Source: Euryodendron excelsum (Eukaryota; Streptophyta; Magnoliopsida; Ericales; Pentaphylacaceae). From it: DNA of 64,000 nucleotides. The translations under genes and the position numbers were made by a program. The stretch lies in the NCBI GenBank assembly GCA_033060915.1, contig CM065380.1, positions 42,999,001-43,063,000 on the forward strand. The letters run 5' to 3'. Below the pieces are notes generated by a model. It was given only the letters and a program-made list of their open reading frames with translations. It searched no databases and had not been told where the DNA came from. Each line of letters opens with the position of its first letter. Position 1 is the first letter of the stretch. Shown here piece after piece: positions 1 to 10,082 of the stretch.

Positions 1-375
1 GCCCAAAGCTTAATGTCCACTAAGTATTCCTGTTCAATCCACGAGCTGACCAGAAAAAGGGCTTAGGAGCCCAATGCTTAAATGCCCACAAAGTATTCCT
101 GTTTGGTTCATGAGACCGACCTTGACAAAGGCTTAGCGCCCAAAGCTTAATGCCCAATATCCCTGTCCGGTTTATGAGACCTAATAAGCCCAAGGAATAG
201 TGCCCAAGGCTTAATGCCCAATATCCTTGTCCGGTTCACAAGACTGCATAGGCCTAAGGCTTAATGCCCAGTATTGCTGTTCGGTTCATGAGACCAAATA
301 TGCCAAAAGCTCACGAACCCAAGGCATAGCGCCCAAGGCTTAATGCCCAATACCCCTGTTTGGTTTTCGAGACTG
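1..375. repeat. Degenerate tandem repeat, six units of ~50-80 bp
   Basis: Six diverged units share the core GCCCAAGGCTTAATGCCCA, followed by a short stretch ending CTGT(C/T)CGGTTCATGAGAC. Units begin near 1, 69, 137, 200, 250 and 329, so spacing is irregular (50-79 bp). The array probably continues to the left of the window. It lies just beyond the 3' side of the minus-strand gypsy-type transposon remnant and may belong to the same element. No coding potential was seen. Confidence 0.75.
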
Positions 376-639
376 AATAGACCAAAGGCTCAAGAGCAAA
401 ACCCAATCACTTGAAGAAATAGAGAACTCACATGCAAACAATATGGAGTAAATACAAGACATTTCATCCACGTAAAGGAAAAAGACAATAAAGAGTTCAA
501 AAAAGGAAATAAAGATTCTTCATTAATACGAAAAAGCAGCTACATCTAGGGAAACTAGTTATATCAAAAAGAAAAGTGGAATATAAAAACAAAGAAAGCC
601 GAAGCCCAGGGCAGTGAGGGCCAAGATCCAAGATAAGGA

Positions 640-2831
640 AGGGAATCTAAGACACGATGTTGTCCACCACAATAATGTTGTTCACAGTCTGGCCCTCTTC
701 CTATTGACCACTAATTATCATAGAGACAGTATCGTCCTCACTAGGCCTTAGGGCAAAGAAGTCTTGATTAGGATGAAGTTTTGAAGCCATCTTCTTGGCA
801 TCAACAAAACCCATTATATAGACATCCGCAATCTCTAGGTTAAAGGCCTCCTCATCCTTGAACTCCTAAACGGCCTGTTCCCTCGCCTCTTCCAGCTGCT
901 TTGGGAAGGCAAACACCTTCTTCAAGGCATTCTCCTTCACGGCTTTCTTTTCAGCAAAATCTTGAAGGAAAGCATCCAACTTCACGGCCAAAGCCTCATT
1001 CTCAGCAGCAGTAGCCTCCTTCTTAGCAATGGCCTCCTTCAGCTTCTTCTTTGCGACCTCTGCCTCTATCTAGAAATTGGTGACTTTCTTCTTCTGCTCT
1101 GAGCAGTCCTTGCTTACAAAGATAAGCTTGGTGGCCATCACCGTCACTTTGGCAGTAGCCTGAATAGACCAAAGAAGGAAAACACCAGGAGTCAGAAGTG
1201 CAAAAATAGAACGAAAAAATTTAAATGCTACAAGATAACGCTCACCCTCATCAAGTCATTGGGTCAACTCCCTTGTTAGCCAAGAGTTGGACACTTCCCT
1301 CAACCTCTCAGTATCATAGTTAAGAATAACATTGTTGATCCTCTGCCAAGTAGCCTTTGCACTATCAATAACATTTGCAGGCTTGGCGGTGTCAGTAGGA
1401 GGGTCAATGTAGGAAGGAACGACAGGGGATTGATCTTTTGGTGGAGGAGGGTCCATGGTCCTAATAGTGCACCAAGTAAGAGGAGTCTTCTTTGGCTGAG
1501 AATGGGGCTTCGAAACCTCCCCAACCTTAACACCAGAGCCACCCCCCGGCAATAACCTAGGCCGTTTTGACCCACTCTATTTGACGTCCTCGAGGGTCTT
1601 CCCAGCCTTCTTCAAAATGGACCTATCAAAACCCATTCCTTTTTCTTGCTGGTGCTCTTTATTTGCACAAAGAGAATGAATGAAAAAGTCATAATAGAAT
1701 ATCAGTAGAAGAGGAAAGAGCAAGATCGAACTCACTCCTCTCGCACTCAACCACTAAAGCTTCTCTTGTGGAATTAGGGCCTAACAAGTACATACCCAAC
1801 GTCTCATTGTTCACTAGAACACTTGCGTCGTTAACCCTATACTGCTTGGCGCACTCAATCCTGGCTAGCTGATCATCATCTAAGATGAGAGCCGGGGCAC
1901 TAGCCAACATCAAAGACCTAGGTCAAAACTCCACACTTGGAAAAAAAATAACAAAAACACTAACAAAAACTGAAAAGTTGATCGCTATGTACCCCTCCTA
2001 CTTGGCTTACCCCATTGTCTAAGGACCCGAGCAGTGCTCTTATCTACTGACTCCCATGGCTAGAACTCTCACCTATAGCCATAGACCTAGAAGAACTTAT
2101 CTTTCCACCCCTTATGGGAACTAGGTAAGCCTTTCACTAGATTCAACTCGGCACTCCTGGCCGAGAAGTACCACCATCCACTCTCCCTCTCTGTCAGCTT
2201 GTAGCAGTATAAAAATTTCTCTGCCGACAAAACGTCGTTATTGTCATTGAAGGCTTGCTAGATTATGGCGTAGCCCAAAAGAATCCTCCATGAGTTCAGG
2301 AGAGTTTAACCACGTGCCAACCCAAGCCGACTAAGTATTTCCTGACAGGTTTGGATAGGGGAAACTTGAGCTTGCTGGACAAGGCCCCCTCATAAACCTT
2401 CACATCCCCTAGGTGAGATGAACAGGCTTTGTCCCCCTGCCCCAGAACTCTATACTTTAAAGTTGCAGACAGTTGGTACTTTTTCCACAACTTCCTCACC
2501 ATCCCTTCTATCATGAAGGAGGGCACTTGGGCCGCAGCAAAGCTAAACTCCTTAACACTAGGGACGATGATGCCTCTGGACTCAGGTACAATGGCCCTAG
2601 CCCAGAAGTAGAAGTCTCTACCTCCGACACTACTTCCTTTATTGAGGCCCCAGAGTAGCCCACATAAGTGCTGCTATGGGTATCAAGCCTCACTAGGTCC
2701 AAATCATTGGAGACCGTCTTCTCAGAATTTGAAGAATTGATCTCCTCAAGGTTATTCATAATCCCCATGTGGTCGAGATCCTTAATCCTATCCAACGCAA
2801 CACCCATTAGATTCCAATAAACCAACTCCAC
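640..2831 (-). pseudogene. Degenerate gypsy-type transposon protein (Transposase_28-like)
   Basis: Read on the minus strand, several frames together give a recognisable plant retroelement protein. At 2,831-2,511 there is an acidic, serine-rich N-terminal part. At 2,526-~2,050 the order KVYEGAL, LKFPLSKPVRKYL, WWYFSAR and LVKGLPSSHKGWKDKFF matches the conserved core of the 'putative gypsy type transposon' family. At ~1,900-640 there is an Ala/Lys/Glu-rich, coiled-coil-like tail (KKLKEAIAKKEATAAENEAL and similar). Stops and frameshifts break it in several places, so it is not one working ORF. The family is normally found as a gag-like protein in non-autonomous plant LTR elements. I saw no reverse transcriptase next to it. 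The family call rests on remembered motifs. Confidence 0.6.
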
Positions 2832-4417
2832 AACTCAGAATTGTCAACAAAACCTAAAGGGAATGGAACCCTACTCTCCCTATCGTAGTACCAGAGACAC
2901 CGCTTGAAATACCAGCGCATACAATGAGATGACAAAAAAGGAGGAGTAAACCTTACCAAACAAGGCGAGGATCAACGCAAGTGTTCAAAGGATGAATCAA
3001 GAAGTAGAGAGAGAAAGAAGAAAAACAAAATTTGCCAAATTCTAAAAGATGCAAAGTGAAAGTTAATAGCCAAACTGCTAAGCCTAAACCATCCCTCATT
3101 CAAAACGGAGGGCTAAGATTAACCCGTTTGCCCCAGATCTAATGATTGGAGGTCGAAAGGATGCGTCCCAAACTGAGAGCCAATGAGGTGCTGCCACATC
3201 ACAGGAGTGAGGAGGGACGCGCCCAGTTATCACTAGTTGTTTCTATCATTTCACATACAACGCAATAAATGCGCCCCCCATTACGAGGATCCTTCGACCA
3301 AGGAATTCCCTCGATTACAAGTAGAGCGACCAGAGGAATTGGGGGCATCTGATAGGTACCAATCACGAGCACCAAAAAAAAGAAAAAATTTCCCGAGAGC
3401 CTCCTTCAATGATGACGATCTGAACTCAGATGCACCTCCATGATCATCACTGGAGTGTTGCAGTTTGTTGAGGACCTCAACTATTGATTTGGCTATCTTA
3501 ACTCAAGCCGTGCTACCTAACGTAGGAGAGTTTGAGTTGGGTTCTTTGCAATTTAGACAGTGGAGGAAAAAAGTAGACAGAGCAGTTAATGGAAAGTTAG
3601 AAGAACTAGGCTTTTGAATTCTAATCAGCTTCCTAATTCATTGAATATATATATGCATGATTGTTAACTGGTATATATGTTTAAAGAAAAATGCTATTTT
3701 TCTGGGAGATGATAACTTAAAAATCATGTTTAAAAGAAAATGAAAAGATATAGAGACAATGGACTAGTTGTGGTGGTGATGGTGTTCGGTGGCGGACTTA
3801 TGCGTAGACCAAGAGAGCCTGGCCTCTCTGAGTTATCAACATTTTTACTTTAACCTTCTTCTAAAATTGTTAATTTTTTACTTTGCCCCCCTCAAAAAGC
3901 AGTGGTGGTGAGAGAGAGAAAAGAATAAATAAATAAAAAAGAATCGACTTCAATTTTTCATTTACCAAATATTCAAGATCATATGTCGAGGTAACATGCG
4001 GTTTTTACTTAATAAAAAACAAAAAAATAAAAGTAATAAAGCATGTTGTGTTGAAAATATGTACTGGAAAAAAGAAAGAATAAGATACGCAGGGTCAGCC
4101 TAAGATAATTTGAGACTTAAAGTAATAATTTTAAAAGAGAACTTTTACATTTTTTAACGTTGTTGTAAATTTTTTATTTTAAACCATTTTTTTATTTGGT
4201 AAACCAGTGTTTTTTTTTTTTCCTTCTAAAGTGAACTAGTGTGTTCATTTTAGGCCTTTTTTTTAATTATTTGGACCGGGCTTTTTTTTTTTAATGGTGT
4301 AAAAACTATATAAGGTGTCAATAAAATGTAAGGTTTGAAAATTTTAGAGCCTTCAAACTTCTTTTCAATTGTACAATTTATTTATTGTTAAACCAATGTC
4401 TCTTTCTCCCAAAGTTA
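2832..4417. other. Intergenic DNA with probable dispersed transposon ends
   Basis: No convincing gene is present. A 68-codon open frame at 3,237-3,443 (plus) has no family resemblance and is probably chance. Near 3,793-3,900 the sequence GTGGCGGACTTATG, followed further on by TTTGCCCCCCTCAAA, resembles ends of common plant DNA transposons. Near 4,090 CAGGGTCAGCCTAAG is another candidate end. From 3,640 the DNA is AT-rich with long A and T runs. Confidence 0.4.
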
Positions 4418-6048
4418 CCTAGTGTCGCGCTCAGATTTTTCGCACTCGAGAAATACTCACACAAGCGGGAAAAATGTTGTACTCTCTCGTTAGAACTCAC
4501 CCTCCTAGAAGAATGAGTGAGACTAAGTTTGAATTGAAAATCTGATTTGAATAAAGGGCTTTTGGAAAAAGATTTGGAGTCGCCACCTAACTTGATTAAG
4601 GTGAGTTAGGTCACCTAAAAACTAAGAATAATCCGAAGACTATACTTAGGGTTTTTGGCAAACGGTTTGAAAATATCTCCTCAAGAGAGAGTTTTTAGGA
4701 AAACAGGTTGTTTGGCAACCTTTGGAAAACATTTAGCCCTTTTTGAAAAATAACTCTTTTTTGGTCTTTGAAATCAGTGATCTAGGTTCGGAGGTTGGTT
4801 ACGTGTAGGGAAGACGCACTAAGCTATCACCCTACCCCGCCCTTTCGGTACCTACATGTCAATCTACCCTAGATTCACCTATGAGAGTCTTCGACTAACT
4901 ATAGTTCAATCCTACCCACTTTATAAAAACAATGTTTGAAAAGAAACTACCATGATGCATGATATGCAAATGTAAGTTAAGAGAATTGAAAAATAGATTT
5001 AGAAGAAGATTGATTTGATTTGAAAATAGATTTGAAGAGATGGAATTGAAATTGGAAAGTTTGAAAATTAAAAGTAAAAATTTGAAAATAGAAATTTTGA
5101 AATTGGAAATTTTGAAAGTAGATTGGAATTTGGGATTTGAAAATATGGAGACCGCACCCATGAGGGTGGAATTGAAAGTTTGAAAAGTGTTGTGACCGCA
5201 CGTATGAATGTTGCCTACGTATCCCTTTGGGGGAATCAGGTCAGTCATAGTTCGGACCGGAGTCCAATTGAAAAGAGATTGTTGGATTGGAAGAAAGAGA
5301 TTGAATTGGAAATTGAATTTGATTTGAAATTAGAAGAGGAGATTGGAAATTGAAATTGAGGAGATTGGACTTGCTTTGGAAAGATTGATTTTGGAAAGAC
5401 TTGGTTTTAGGAAACCTAGACTTAGGAAAGAGAAGAGACTTAAGGAAGATTTGACTTGACTTGGAAGGTTTAGGAAATGAGGGAAGATTGGATTTAGGAA
5501 ATGTTTGAATTAGGAAAGGGGGCCGGACCCACGTGGTCTCTGGTTAGACTAGAAGAAAGCCCCCGACACGGTGACTCTCCAATAGCCCAATCCTATACAT
5601 GGACCGGGAATCGCCTTGTTTCAAGCATGCAAAGAAAGGGGGGGGGGGAAGAGATGGGAGATTAAAATAGAGAAAACCCAAGTGGGTTAGGAAAGAGAAG
5701 AGAGAGGGGGCAAGTGCGGAAATTTAAATAGGGAGCCTACCGTATGTCTTGTTATTTTACGCGCCTTGCTTTCTTCGGTCTTCGTCTTGATCTTCACCTT
5801 CAGTCTTCAAGAGTTGTCTTCAAGCTTTGGATTGCAGCTCTTCAAGTCTTCAAAGGTTGGTTGAAGGCTAGTGTATGAGTGTATGGGGATGTGTATGAGT
5901 GTATAGGAGGTTAGGGTTTGTGTAGGGTGGCTAGGGTTTGGAAAACCTAGGGAAGCTAGGGTTTTTTGAAGTGCTCGAGCTCTGTATATCGAATTATATG
6001 ATTTTTAGGTGGAGTTTGCGGATCCTCCTCACATTGAATGAGGCTCTG

Positions 6049-6057
6049 TATTTATAG
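6049..6057 (-). promoter_or_regulatory. LTR TATA box, copy 1
   Basis: CTATAAATA on the minus strand is the plant TATA consensus. The same motif sits at the matching place in the other two family copies (16,445-16,453 and 33,725-33,733), which supports a real LTR promoter reading toward lower coordinates. Confidence 0.6.
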
Positions 6058-6369
6058 AGGTTGGACAAACCTGGCGCCTATTGCAGTGGCGCTAGGGCAA
6101 AATTGCTCTTAGCGCCACTAGGAATGGCGCCAGGCCAATTCTTGGCTTGGCGTCACTACTAGTGGCACCAGCCAGTTAGGAAACTTTATAAGTCAGCAAG
6201 CAACGTATCTTTGACTAGATTTGGGCGCTTGTACTAGTGATTACCATGCAATTTTTAGCCTGACTTCACTAGGAGTGACTCCGAAAAGTCCGGGAATGAT
6301 TTGAAGGAGCCGGGAAGGACCCGGAAGGCCAGAAAGGAGCAGGAACACTTAAAATAGTGTCCTGGAGGT

Positions 6370-6905
6370 ATTTGACTTGAAAAGTGAGGATAAAATGTGT
6401 CGGAAAGGTTGACCGGGCCTTTAGGGGCAAAACGGTCAATCGGACTGGGAAGCTGCCGGGGCAAACTCGGACTGTCCCGGAAGAAGACTTGGGATCTGGA
6501 AACATTATTTAGAATGTTCCCAGAGGTTGCTGGTTTGATTTCCAGAGCTGTCGTGGTCGGAAAAGGAGACCGGCCCACCAGGGGCAAAACGGTTATTTCG
6601 CATCGGATTGACCGGAACTGACTCTGAAAGATCCGGAAAGGTAAAAGGAGGTTGAGAACACCATAAAAAGTAGTCTCGGGAGATTATCGGTTTGATACCC
6701 AGAGCCGGTGTGGTCGAAAAAGGAGACCGACCCACCAGAGGCAAAACGGTCATTTTGTACCGGGTTGGCCAGAACTGACTCGGAATGATCTAGAAAGGTA
6801 AAAAAAGGTTGAGAATACTATAAAAAGTATTCTCGGGACATTACTGGTTTGATACCCAGAGCCGGTGTGGTTTCCGGGGCATTCGGATGCCTAGGGGCAA
6901 AATGG
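6370..6905. repeat. ~157-bp tandem repeat, about 3.5 units
   Basis: The marker (G/A)GGGCAAAACGGTCA occurs at about 6,424, 6,581, 6,738 and 6,894, giving periods of 157, 157 and 156 bp. Units also share GGTTTGATACCCAGAGCCGG and a motif resembling GAGACCGACCCACCAG. The array lies upstream of the minus-strand TATA box, in the inferred U3 region, so it could act as a repeated enhancer. Short open frames here are by-products of the repeat. Confidence 0.8.
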
Positions 6906-7096
6906 TCATCTTGACCGGAAAGTCTCGGAAAAGGTCCAAAGGACAGTTTGGTCATTTTTCACCAAAGTGGGTTAATAGACACTGGCGTTGACCTGGGTTT
7001 TGAGTGTTTCTGCCACTCTAACGGCGGTCGTCGTGACACAGGGGTTTGTTGCCAATTCCCTATATCGACCTATTTGTGAGTATTTCCGCTACTCGG

Positions 7097-7635
7097 ACCG
7101 TCTCGAGGAATAAACTATCTCGAAAGAGGAATTGGAAAGGGGACTTATCGTCTCCGAAGAGGCGTGCCTGGATTGGAACCGTCTCGAGGAATAAACTGTC
7201 TCGAGAGAGGGATTGGAAAGGGGACTTATCATCTCCGAAGAGACGTGCCTGGATTGGAACCGTCTCGAAGAATAAACTGTCTCGAGAGTGAGATTGAAAA
7301 GGGGCCTTATCGTCTCCGAAGAGACGTGCTTGGATTGGAACCGTCTCGAGGAATAAACTGTCTCGAGAGTGGGATTGGAAAGGGGTCTTACCGTCTCCGA
7401 AGAGACGTGCTTAGAGTGGAACCGTCTCGAGGAATAAACTGTCTCAAGAGTGGGATTGGAAAGGGGTCTTACCGTCTCCGAAGAGACGTGCCTGGATTGG
7501 AACCGTCTCGAGGAATAAACTGTCTCGAGAGTGGGATTTGGAAAGGGGTCTTACCGTCTCCGAAGAGACATGCCTGGATTGGAACCGTCTCGAGGAATAA
7601 ACTGTCTCGAGAGTGGGATTGGAATCGGAAAGGAA
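7097..7635. repeat. 81-bp tandem repeat, seven units
   Basis: The start marker ACCGTCTCGAGGAATAAACT recurs at 7,097, 7,178, 7,259, 7,340, 7,421, 7,502 and 7,584. The period is exactly 81 bp except for one 82-bp unit. Because 81 is a multiple of three, one frame stays open with a 27-residue repeat (open frame 7,164-7,727). This looks like a consequence of the period and is not called as a gene. Each unit carries the perfect hairpin GTCTC-CGAA-GAGAC and two CTCGAG palindromes. Confidence 0.9.
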
Positions 7636-7826
7636 AGGACAATGGGCCTAAGGGCATTTTGGTCATTTTGCCTCTATTTGGGCCTGACAGGCCTGCGAAG
7701 CGATGGAAAGACGGAATTTGGACCTAGAGAATTGGTTTCAATTGGAATATGCTCACAATGACTTGAAAACAAGTCTGGACGGAGTGTAAACTGCCGAGCG
7801 GTAAAAAATGGGATACTTACACCTAG

Positions 7827-8765
7827 TGTGTTTGATTTTGAGCTTCTTTTCTGATAGTTTTTGCTTACCTAGGTCTTGTTTTAAAAAAAAAAAAGATATA
7901 AAAACTATATACAAGAACTTTACTGATTAGTTGGCTTGGTGTGTGTGTTTTTCTCTCTTAGACTGTCTGTGATTTCCTTTGCATGTTTGTGTTTCATTGC
8001 TTATTCTTCAAAAAAAAAAAAAAGTACTTTACTCAAGCGTGTAAGATTTCACAAACTTTGGGCTTTTAAAAAATTAAGGGCCTAAGACAAAGGCTTTATT
8101 TGCCTTATGATTAAGCCCGCCATGAAGATATCAACAGGGATAAATGAGTAATTCAAAAAAAATTTTCCGTTGTAATCATCAAAGAGAATAAATTTTGAGT
8201 CTCCTAATTTCATGTTAGTAGGCATACATTTATATTTAAGAAACAACAATTAAAATTTTAACAAAGAAAGTACTTTTTTGCTTAATTATTAATATCTACG
8301 GGGAATAATACAAAACTTTCTCCTCACAGAAATGAATACTTTTCTTTCAAATTTTTGTTCTGTCCAAGGGCGATAGTTTATAATTTGTGCAGCAACCCTT
8401 TTCATCTACAATACAAGGAAACTGAATCTCAAAACGCATATACAAAATGAATCAATAGTTGTTAATATTTATAACACTCAAATATTAATGTTTATTTTCT
8501 GCAGAAGCCTCTTTTTAGTACAAGAACGACACCATTATTTAGTTGGGGAGAGGGAATGGTGGGGTTCGTGCCCCAAACTAAACAAACGAGACAAAACAAT
8601 CTTAACCAGTAGAGCAGGTCTCAAGCACTTGCAAGAGTATAGTTTTATAGTACAAATTGTTATCCAGACTCTGTTAGAATTAATGTTACTAGAAATAGAA
8701 AATTCTAATCATGTCAATTGCAAAATTTAAGAATATAATTAGAATTTGTAATACAGAATTCTACC
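7827..8765. other. AT-rich interval without a gene
   Basis: No coding signal was found. Long A runs occur near 7,883 and 8,010. Near 8,072-8,118 a GGGCCTAAGACAAAGGC to TTAAGCCCGCC stretch resembles the end of a dispersed DNA transposon. It could pair with the candidate end near 4,092, but the match is weak. 8,766-8,770 (TATTT) is the left target duplication of the copia element. Confidence 0.4.
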
Positions 8766-8770
8766 TATTT

Positions 8771-8859
8771 TGAAAAACTAACCTTTGTCTATGTTTTGTC
8801 CGAAAACACAAGAAAAAGCAAACCATTCAATTAGAAACACATCAAATTTTTGTTGTGAA
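8771..8859 (-). repeat. Copia 3' LTR, left segment
   Basis: TGAAAAACTAACCTTTGTC here matches the start of the other LTR at 30,576. Relative to that copy about 62 bp are missing after TTTTGTCCGA. The segment stops at GAA (8,857-8,859), the left target duplication of the CACTA element. The LTR resumes at 19,564. Confidence 0.88.
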
Positions 8860-8869
8860 CAGCTTTACG

Positions 8870-9250
8870 ACAACAAATAGGGCATCGCTTTAAATGGCGC
8901 CGCAAAATTTTTTTGTGACAACTTGTGCGACGGGAGATTGCCTTTTGCGATGGCATCATCACCATCGCAAATACTCCATGGCAGACTATATTTTTGCGAC
9001 GGGATAGTGCTGTCGCCATTATCCGTCGCAAATAGCCTTATTTGTGACGGCATCAATCATCGCAAATGGATGACACACGATTCTATTATATTAGCAACGA
9101 CATTGTGCCGTTGCAAATAAAAATAATACCGTCGCAAAAGCATGTTATTAGTGACACATATGAATCGTCAGAACAAATATATAGGCAATTCTCAAACTTT
9201 TGCTACAGTCTTTGCCATTGCAAAAAATAACACGCTATCGCAAAAAAGTA
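8870..9250. repeat. CACTA left subterminal repeats with hairpins
   Basis: The motif TTTGCGACGG and variants occur repeatedly in both orientations. Two clear hairpins are TTTGCGATGG/CCATCGCAAA around 8,946-8,972 and TTTGCGACGG/CCGTCGCAAA around 8,993-9,032. Such subterminal motifs are the usual transposase-binding arrays of CACTA elements. Confidence 0.75.
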
Positions 9251-9773
9251 GAGAACAAATTTAATAAATTATATTAAATTTAATATTTTTTTAATTCCCT
9301 AAAAATCCAATATACACATGAAATTGTATAACTGAATTAATTAATAAAAAATATTCATTCACCAAATTCTTGTTTACACATAAAATAATAAAACTAATTC
9401 ATTCACCGAAAAAACATTCATTCACCAAATTCATAATCCATATCCACAAAAAATATTACAAATATTAGAATTATAGTTTTTCTGTAACATAATAATTGAA
9501 GTTCAAATATATGCAACAAAGTTTTTCAAAATGTGAAACTTCAACATCAAAGTGTACCCAAACATCCAATAATTCAAAATACAAAACAAAATAAAATATT
9601 AACAGCCCTTTCAATCCCCATCATCATGGCAAATCTAATCCTTTTCAACAACCTGAAAAAACAAAAATAAAATAATTACCAACATTATTGACATAGGTAA
9701 CATATATGCAATATCATATCATTAATGAAACCATAAAAAAAAAATAAAAGTTGTAATTTACATCAACAGATTT

Positions 9774-9980
9774 TCATGTAACGTATTGGTCAATCGATTC
9801 TCCCATAGTTTCAATGCCATGGCGTGGTCTTTCTAAAAGAGCGTTAGGTTTTCTCGCAAATTGAACAAACACTTTGTAGAAGTTTGGACCCAAAGGTTCA
9901 CCATCCAATTTTGTGAATGGGTCCATACTTATAAGCAGTCCCTCTGCCACCTTGAGTTTTGAAAGTCCCACACTAAGCAA
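9774..9980 (-). pseudogene. CACTA-associated protein fragment (DUF8039-like)
   Basis: A 68-codon open stretch on the minus strand contains VAEGLLISMDPFTKLDGEPLG, then LGPNFYKVFVQ and LLERPRHGIETMGESI. This pattern (VAEG...DP...LG...V.V.......L.RP) resembles the C-terminal domain found in plant En/Spm-associated proteins and annotated DUF8039. It lies inside the CACTA element, which supports the call. The upstream part is not recognisable: within 100 bases the tandem array begins. It is most likely a relic exon. Function in transposition is inferred from context only. Confidence 0.5.
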
Positions 9981-10082
9981 ACTTACTTTTATAACACCCT
10001 ACAATCATAAGTACAATATTTGGATAAGTTATGTAAAATAAATCAAACTTTAAATATTAAAGTGTCCAAAGGAAACTAAATT

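Larger units (their letters stand above)
4423..7821 (-). mobile_element. Solo LTR of a very-long-LTR retrotransposon (copy 1)
   Basis: The element begins TGTCGCGCTC at 4,423 and ends GATACTTACA at 7,821, so it has TG...CA termini. It is flanked on both sides by the same 5 bp, CCTAG (4,418-4,422 and 7,822-7,826). This is the mark of LTR-retrotransposon integration. No gag, pol, primer-binding site or polypurine tract lies inside, so a 3.4-kb solo LTR is the simplest reading. A non-autonomous element lacking its own LTRs is the alternative. A conserved plant-type TATA box read on the minus strand (6,049-6,057) sets the orientation. The 4,423-4,860 end matches 13,369-13,800, and the 5,640-7,821 part matches 15,775-17,997 and 32,750-34,983. 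Internal tandem arrays lie at 6,370-6,900 and 7,097-7,635. Confidence 0.8.

Noticed and set aside
3237..3443. 68-codon plus-strand frame as a gene
   Set aside because: No motif, promoter or neighbouring exon, and it is short enough to occur by chance.
6255..6753. Overlapping minus and plus open frames
   Set aside because: They are shadows of the 157-bp tandem repeat in the long-LTR element.
7164..7727. 187-codon plus-strand open frame with a 27-residue repeat
   Set aside because: It is produced by an 81-bp tandem repeat whose period is divisible by three. No initiator context or family similarity was seen, and the 82-bp unit breaks the periodic frame.
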